From the NCBI GenBank assembly GCA_018238825.1, contig JABCSP010000069.1, positions 1 to 9,154 on the forward strand: a stretch of DNA of 9,154 nt, given 5' to 3'. How positions within the stretch are numbered: the stretch's first letter is position 1; every line of letters begins with the position of its first letter. A model generated the notes under the pieces. The model had not been told where the DNA came from, searched no databases, and was given only the letters and a program-made list of their open reading frames with translations. Source of the stretch: Candidatus Thorarchaeota archaeon (GTDB taxonomy: Archaea > Asgardarchaeota > Thorarchaeia > Thorarchaeales > Thorarchaeaceae). The translations under genes were made by a program, and so were the position numbers. Of this stretch, positions 6,305 through 9,154 are shown piece after piece.

Positions 6305-6661
6305 TTAGTATCCCCATTCCTGACCTTGTCTCTGCCGATACCATCTACTGCCCTTCTTTGAAAGGGACCATTGACCGCCTAATTGCATCACAAGACCCAT
6401 GTTTTCCATATTCTGAAGCACTCCGAAGAGTTTGTCATCTGATGCCCCAGTTACTTCCTTTAGATTTGGGAAGCTCATCTTTCCATTTCGCTTTAGATGC
6501 TGAGCAATATCGAACTTACCAACTGCTCTTGATTCAGTACGGACTATGATATGGCCGCAGTTTGTGCAAAGAAGGTCTCCTTTGTTGTCATCACGGGCGA
6601 CTTCCTTACTTCCACAGATTGGGCAGGTTGTTTGTGAGAATCTTAATCCGCGTCTGGACAT
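6305..6661 (-). CDS. TFIIB-type zinc ribbon plus winged-helix protein, putative regulator
   Basis: The 118-residue product begins with a zinc ribbon, C13-P-I-C16-G-S ... C32-T-N-C35-G, with spacing and flanking text ('CPICGS', 'GDLLCTNCGHII') very like the N-terminal ribbon of archaeal TFB. In place of TFB's cyclin folds it continues into about 70 residues that read as a winged helix: helices 'KFDIAQHL' and 'DDKLFGVLQNMENMG', then a wing 'LVMQLGGQWSLSKKG'. It is probably a DNA-binding transcription factor. The ATG at 6661 was preferred to a TTG at 6670; neither has a clear binding site. It follows the 6735-7232 gene with a 73-base gap in the same direction, so cotranscription is likely. Confidence 0.72.
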   Translation of the reverse strand: MSRRGLRFSQTTCPICGSKEVARDDNKGDLLCTNCGHIIVRTESRAVGKFDIAQHLKRNGKMSFPNLKEVTGASDDKLFGVLQNMENMGLVMQLGGQWSLSKKGSRWYRQRQGQEWGY

Positions 6662-6734
6662 AGTTTTCAACCGAGTGTCAGGAAAAACTGTCTACTGATA
6701 AAACTAGCGAAGGCGCCATCAATTTCACAAGAGG

Positions 6735-7232
6735 CTAGCTCTCAACAAGCTCCTTGAAGAATGATTCATAATCTATCTCAAAGGGCACTCGCGTACCAAT
6801 TCGAACACGTTTCTTATCCTGGTCTAATTCAACATAACCTTGACCCTGCAATTCTCTTAGATCTTTCATTACTCCTCTCAGTGCTTTCTTCCTGAACTCA
6901 CGTACCCTATCCACGCTAACCCAGCCACCTTCTTGATAGGCAAGTGTGATGACAATAAGAAGTGTTGCTGCAAGTCTATCAGGTAGTGCTGCTGTTTGAG
7001 CTAGATTCACTTCGTCAGATGTATCAAGGTAAAATACTCCTGCCACTGGATTGTGCCTGATGAAAAGACCAAGTGGCGTGACTCTTTTGTGAAGGCTTCC
7101 CATTTTTTGAAATAGGAGATGCCGTCCTGTATCTTCGGGAAGTCCAAGTGCATCTAGCATGTCTTCTATGCTTGCCCCAATGGGCGTTCCTGTTCTTGTA
7201 AGTAGCTTGACCAGCACAGCATATTCGTTCAT
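6735..7232 (-). CDS. tandem winged-helix-like protein (ScpB/kite-like or regulator)
   Basis: The 165-residue soluble protein appears to have two winged-helix units. One spans about residues 1-55. The second spans about 84-150, with 'RLAATLLIVITLAYQEGGWV' and then helix 'VREFRKKALRGVMKDLRELQ', closing with a wing 'YVELDQDKKRVRIG'. The 'LLxVIxLAYQ ... GVMxDLxELxxxGYVE' order recalls ScpB and related kite proteins that bind SMC ATPases, but a tandem winged-helix transcription regulator fits as well; no SMC gene is nearby. The ATG at 7232 is supported by GGGAG (7244-7240), seven bases upstream. It leads the minus-strand pair and is divergent from the mini-ORF/MFS cluster, with the inverted repeats at 7264-7319 in between. 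Confidence 0.6.
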   Translation of the reverse strand: MNEYAVLVKLLTRTGTPIGASIEDMLDALGLPEDTGRHLLFQKMGSLHKRVTPLGLFIRHNPVAGVFYLDTSDEVNLAQTAALPDRLAATLLIVITLAYQEGGWVSVDRVREFRKKALRGVMKDLRELQGQGYVELDQDKKRVRIGTRVPFEIDYESFFKELVES

Positions 7233-7263
7233 GAGATATCTCCCTAGTCACGACTATCTGTTT

Positions 7264-7276
7264 AAAGTCTGACTTT
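7264..7276. promoter_or_regulatory. AAAGTC-T-GACTTT inverted repeat
   Basis: This is a perfect 6+1+6 palindrome 32 bases upstream of the minus-strand start at 7232 and next to TTTAAA (7261-7266), a possible weak TATA element for that gene. The position suits an autoregulatory operator. Confidence 0.35.
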
Positions 7277-7302
7277 CATGCTGTAAAAAGCGCCTTCTAC
7301 CT

Positions 7303-7331
7303 AGTCACATCCTGTGACTCTCAGCTGTGAC
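7303..7331. promoter_or_regulatory. operator-like TGTGAC palindrome plus third half-site
   Basis: AGTCACATCCTGTGACT (7303-7319) is a perfect 7+3+7 inverted repeat. A third TGTGAC half-site at 7326-7331 is in direct repeat 13 bases from the previous one. The group lies just upstream of the TATA box at 7350-7357, where a bound regulator could affect TBP/TFB loading. The divergent winged-helix genes are natural candidate binders, by position only. Confidence 0.5.
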
Positions 7332-7349
7332 CCTCAATAGTGGCTCCGC

Positions 7350-7357
7350 TATATATA
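7350..7357 (+). promoter_or_regulatory. TATA box for the mini-ORF/MFS cluster
   Basis: TATATATA stands out in a GC-balanced stretch, 33 bases before the ATG at 7390. A start site about 25 bases downstream would give a leader of roughly 10 bases. Confidence 0.55.
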
Positions 7358-7389
7358 CTAAATCTGAGTAGTAATTCTTGTGAAATATC

Positions 7390-7491
7390 ATGGCTCTAAC
7401 AACTAACAACCGAACCTCATCTGTGCTGAAGAACAAACGCAAGGTATCAACCGATGCCGTTGCTTACGCTTACATTACCGTCGTGAGGTAA
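7390..7491 (+). CDS. 33-residue basic micropeptide A, paralogue of micropeptide B
   Basis: The peptide begins MALTTNNRTSS and carries KVSTDAVAYAY at residues 18-28, ending ITVVR. Micropeptide B (7748-7846) has KISTEAIARAY at the same place. Seven of eleven residues are identical and three of the remaining four are conservative (V/I, D/E, V/I), while several third codon positions differ (tca/tcc, gcc/gcg), suggesting selection on the peptide. The N-terminal half is polar and basic. There is no signal peptide or cysteine. A TATA box lies upstream; the binding site is weak (GTGA, seven bases before ATG). Its last codons (GTGAGGT) form the binding site of the next ORF. The function is unknown; I do not recognise the family. 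Confidence 0.55.
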   Translation: MALTTNNRTSSVLKNKRKVSTDAVAYAYITVVR

Positions 7492-7496
7492 TCTTC

Positions 7497-7616
7497 ATGA
7501 AACTCTCTGAGCGACTGATCAACTGGCAACTCTCTGAGACCGACTGCTGGTCACAGAGTGGTCATAGTTATGGTCAGTCAGTCTCAGAAATACCATATCC
7601 TGTGACCAACCTATAG
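7497..7616 (+). CDS. 39-residue small ORF C, unknown
   Basis: It starts five bases after micropeptide A, with GTGAGGT (7483-7489) at good spacing from its ATG, so translation could be coupled. The peptide (MKLSERLINWQLSE..., ending PYPVTNL) is polar with one Cys, without a membrane segment or known motif. It has the same position relative to micropeptide A that the MFS gene has relative to micropeptide B. It might therefore be a genuine small protein or an accidental frame after an ancestral duplication. Two TGTGAC-type boxes overlap it (7549-7554 as GTCACA, 7600-7605), which favours a partly regulatory stretch. Confidence 0.3.
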   Translation: MKLSERLINWQLSETDCWSQSGHSYGQSVSEIPYPVTNL

Positions 7617-7629
7617 AAGATTGTGACTA

Positions 7630-7746
7630 ATGATGACTGTAAACGATAATTCTCGAATGATTCGATTGACAATGGAAAACAAGTACATCAACGTACAATC
7701 TACCGAAATGTTAGTTCTTTCTTATGACTCAACAATGAGGTGCTAA
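7630..7746 (+). CDS. 38-residue small ORF D, unknown
   Basis: It runs from an ATG at 7630 to a TAA at 7744-7746, ending one base before the ATG of micropeptide B. It encodes MMTVNDNSRMIRLTMENK..., ending YDSTMRC, with no recognised motif. GTGAC lies close upstream at poor spacing. The final codons contain GAGGTG, the binding site of micropeptide B. The tight spacing argues for a gene; the ordinary composition and chance frequency of 38-codon frames argue against it. Confidence 0.22.
   Translation: MMTVNDNSRMIRLTMENKYINVQSTEMLVLSYDSTMRC
7653..7665. promoter_or_regulatory. TCGAATGATTCGA palindrome upstream of micropeptide B
   Basis: This is a perfect 6+1+6 inverted repeat about 83 bases before micropeptide B. 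A shorter pair GTAC...GTAC follows at 7682-7695. It may be a second operator if B and the MFS gene have their own promoter; I see no good TATA box between 7665 and 7748. Confidence 0.25.
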
Positions 7747-7747
7747 A

Positions 7748-7846
7748 ATGGCATTTGCAAAAATCAACCAGAAACCACGTAAATTGAATCTAGAAAAGTC
7801 CAAGATCTCCACCGAGGCGATTGCTAGGGCTTACTTCAGGCGGTAA
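7748..7846 (+). CDS. 32-residue basic micropeptide B, paralogue of micropeptide A
   Basis: The peptide begins MAFAKINQKPRK and carries KISTEAIARAY at residues 19-29, ending FRR; it is strongly basic. The ATG has an excellent ribosome binding site, GAGGTG (7737-7742), five bases upstream, stronger than most in the window. The stop is five bases before the GTG of the MFS gene, and its last codons (AGGCGGT) form that gene's binding site, so the two are probably translationally coupled. Possible roles are a leader peptide, a secreted or exported peptide handled by the MFS protein, or a small DNA- or membrane-binding helix; the sequence does not decide between them. I know of no named family. Confidence 0.65.
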   Translation: MAFAKINQKPRKLNLEKSKISTEAIARAYFRR

Positions 7847-7851
7847 TTCCA

Positions 7852-9154
7852 GTGACTGAAGTAGTAACTGTCGAAAGTACCGAAGAACAGGCTGAGGTAA
7901 AAGGCTTCAGAGCAGTACTCGGTCACCGTGATTTCTCCCGACTCTGGTCTGGACAACTAGTATCGAATATTGGAACTGCAATTTCCTCACTAGCTCTGAT
8001 GTTCTATGCTTACCATCTCACTGGTTCTGCCATGGCAATGGCAATCCTTGCTATAGTGCAAACAATTCCAGTAGTAATTTTCGCAGGCTTTGTTGGTGTC
8101 TATGTTGATCAGTGGAATAGAAAGAAAATCATGGTCGCTTCTGATATTGTCCGAGCAATTATTATCCTATTCATTCCCCTCACCATTTACTTCCCTACAT
8201 TTCTACCCACAATACAATGGGTATACTTGCTTACCTTCATTTACGCATCAGCCAATGCGTGGTTCTTTCCGGCAAGGAGTGCATCAATCCCTAATCTTGT
8301 AGAGCGCGACGAACTAGTTGCTGCAAACTCCCTATCTCAGATGACTTTCCAGGTTGTTCAGTTAGTTGTTCCTCCAGTTGGAGGTATCCTTGTTGCACTC
8401 CTTGCCCCCGATTACTTTCTAGCCTTTGCAATTACATCAATGACATTCGTATTTTCAGCGATTGCATTGCAAGGAATACAGACAAACCTGATTCCCGCTC
8501 GTAAGGATTTGGACAAGGAATCTCTACGATCTCAGATAGTTCAGGGTGGTCGTTATGTTATTGGTAATTCAATACTCTCCTTTCTATTCGTATTCGCAAT
8601 GCTCCTTGCTGGCTCCTCTGGAATTCTAAATGCACTCATGATGCCTTACTTTGAAGGAGAGCTTGGATTGGGCGCTGCTCAAATTGGTCTTGTCTTGAGT
8701 GCTGGTGCAGCCTCTGGTGCTGTAACTGCTATTTACTTTAGTCGAAAGAAGGAGATTGAGAAACCACTCTTTATCGTAACTGGTGCTGGCTTTATTGCTG
8801 GTGTGGCTATCTTTGCAATGGTACTCGCCTTTGATTTAGCGACAATAATGCTCTCTTGGGCATTGATTGGAACAGTAGATGTGATGTTGAGCATTCCACT
8901 TACTGTCCTGATGCAGGAACTAGTAGATGACGAGTTACGTGGTCGTGTATTTGCACTTCTTAGTGTAGTATTCACTGCTGTACAGGTTATTGGAATGGGT
9001 ATTGGAGGTGTGTGGGCTGAGTCAGTTGGCTCCACTGGTCCACCGTTAATTGGTGCAGCTATTGCAATGGTTATAGTAGCACTCATCGGATTTGCAGCGA
9101 TTTCTAAATTCAAGCTACATTCTCTTCTTCCTCAGAAACAGAAAGAATCCGAGA
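7852..9154 (+). CDS. MFS efflux transporter (DHA3-like), 3' end outside window
   Basis: 434 codons are visible without a stop, starting at GTG 7852 (VTEVVTVESTEEQ...). AGGCGGT lies seven bases upstream. About a dozen hydrophobic segments follow a short cytoplasmic N-terminus. 'FRDFSRLW'-type text (here HRDFSRLWSGQLVSNIG) and motif A between helices 2 and 3 (GVYVDQWNRKKI, residues ~82-93) are typical of MFS_3/DHA3 exporters of macrolides and siderophores. The later 'DDELRGRVFAL' segment is also a family hallmark. The protein ends in a charged tail (QKQKESE) at the window edge, so little is missing. It probably exports a small molecule or peptide by proton antiport; the substrate is unknown. 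It is the last visible member of the mini-ORF cluster. Confidence 0.88.
   Translation, partial: MTEVVTVESTEEQAEVKGFRAVLGHRDFSRLWSGQLVSNIGTAISSLALMFYAYHLTGSAMAMAILAIVQTIPVVIFAGFVGVYVDQWNRKKIMVASDIVRAIIILFIPLTIYFPTFLPTIQWVYLLTFIYASANAWFFPARSASIPNLVERDELVAANSLSQMTFQVVQLVVPPVGGILVALLAPDYFLAFAITSMTFVFSAIALQGIQTNLIPARKDLDKESLRSQIVQGGRYVIGNSILSFLFVFAMLLAGSSGILNALMMPYFEGELGLGAAQIGLVLSAGAASGAVTAIYFSRKKEIEKPLFIVTGAGFIAGVAIFAMVLAFDLATIMLSWALIGTVDVMLSIPLTVLMQELVDDELRGRVFALLSVVFTAVQVIGMGIGGVWAESVGSTGPPLIGAAIAMVIVALIGFAAISKFKLHSLLPQKQKESE

Noticed and set aside
6280..6549. 89-codon plus-strand frame
   Set aside because: It is antisense to the zinc-ribbon/winged-helix gene, whose cysteine motifs are convincing; a shadow frame.
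8733..9113. 126-codon minus-strand frame at the right end
   Set aside because: It is antisense to the MFS transporter, whose frame reads through with family motifs.
1..9154. CRISPR array or transposase
   Set aside because: No regularly spaced repeats and no transposase-like frame were seen on either strand.

Overview
The window looks archaeal, most likely an Asgard archaeon (Thorarchaeota-like is my guess, not proven). The grounds are a single-domain ZPR1 zinc-finger gene, a tRNA-Ala with a bulge-helix-bulge intron, a TFIIB-type zinc ribbon joined to a winged helix, a WD40 protein with a PCI-like C-terminal tail, TATA-box-like promoters and mixed ATG/GTG/TTG starts. All gene names come from reading the translations by eye; no database was searched.

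Layout. Positions 1-67 (minus) hold the first codons of a gene with a strong ribosome binding site whose frame breaks after 15 codons. A ZPR1-like gene (261-881, plus) is followed 30 bases later by tRNA-Ala(UGC) at 912-1018, with a 30-base intron in its D-loop. The last 21 bases of the tRNA are repeated at 1793-1813, bracketing a 795-bp segment with one gene for a membrane-anchored protein (1037-1720, minus). This resembles a very small or decayed tRNA-targeted insertion. Next come a 37-residue zinc-ribbon protein (1844-1957, minus), an AT-rich gap, a membrane pyrophosphatase hppA (2248-4695, plus) with a clear terminator, and a seven-bladed WD40 protein (4853-5989, plus).

The intergenic stretch 5990-6304 contains a possible three-stem RNA (6037-6119) and an AT-rich dyad. 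Two minus-strand regulator-like genes follow: a zinc-ribbon/winged-helix protein (6305-6661) and a tandem winged-helix protein (6735-7232). They are divergent from a plus-strand cluster whose promoter region carries inverted repeats and repeated TGTGAC boxes.

The divergent cluster is the most unusual part. Between 7390 and 7846 there are four very short ORFs separated by 5, 13 and 1 bases, followed after 5 bases by an MFS exporter (GTG start at 7852, running off the window). The first and last mini-ORFs encode related 33- and 32-residue basic peptides sharing K-[VI]-S-T-[DE]-A-[VI]-A-x-A-Y. Each carries at its 3' end the ribosome binding site of the next ORF. A micropeptide/exporter operon controlled by the neighbouring winged-helix proteins is a reasonable hypothesis, but it rests on sequence pattern alone.
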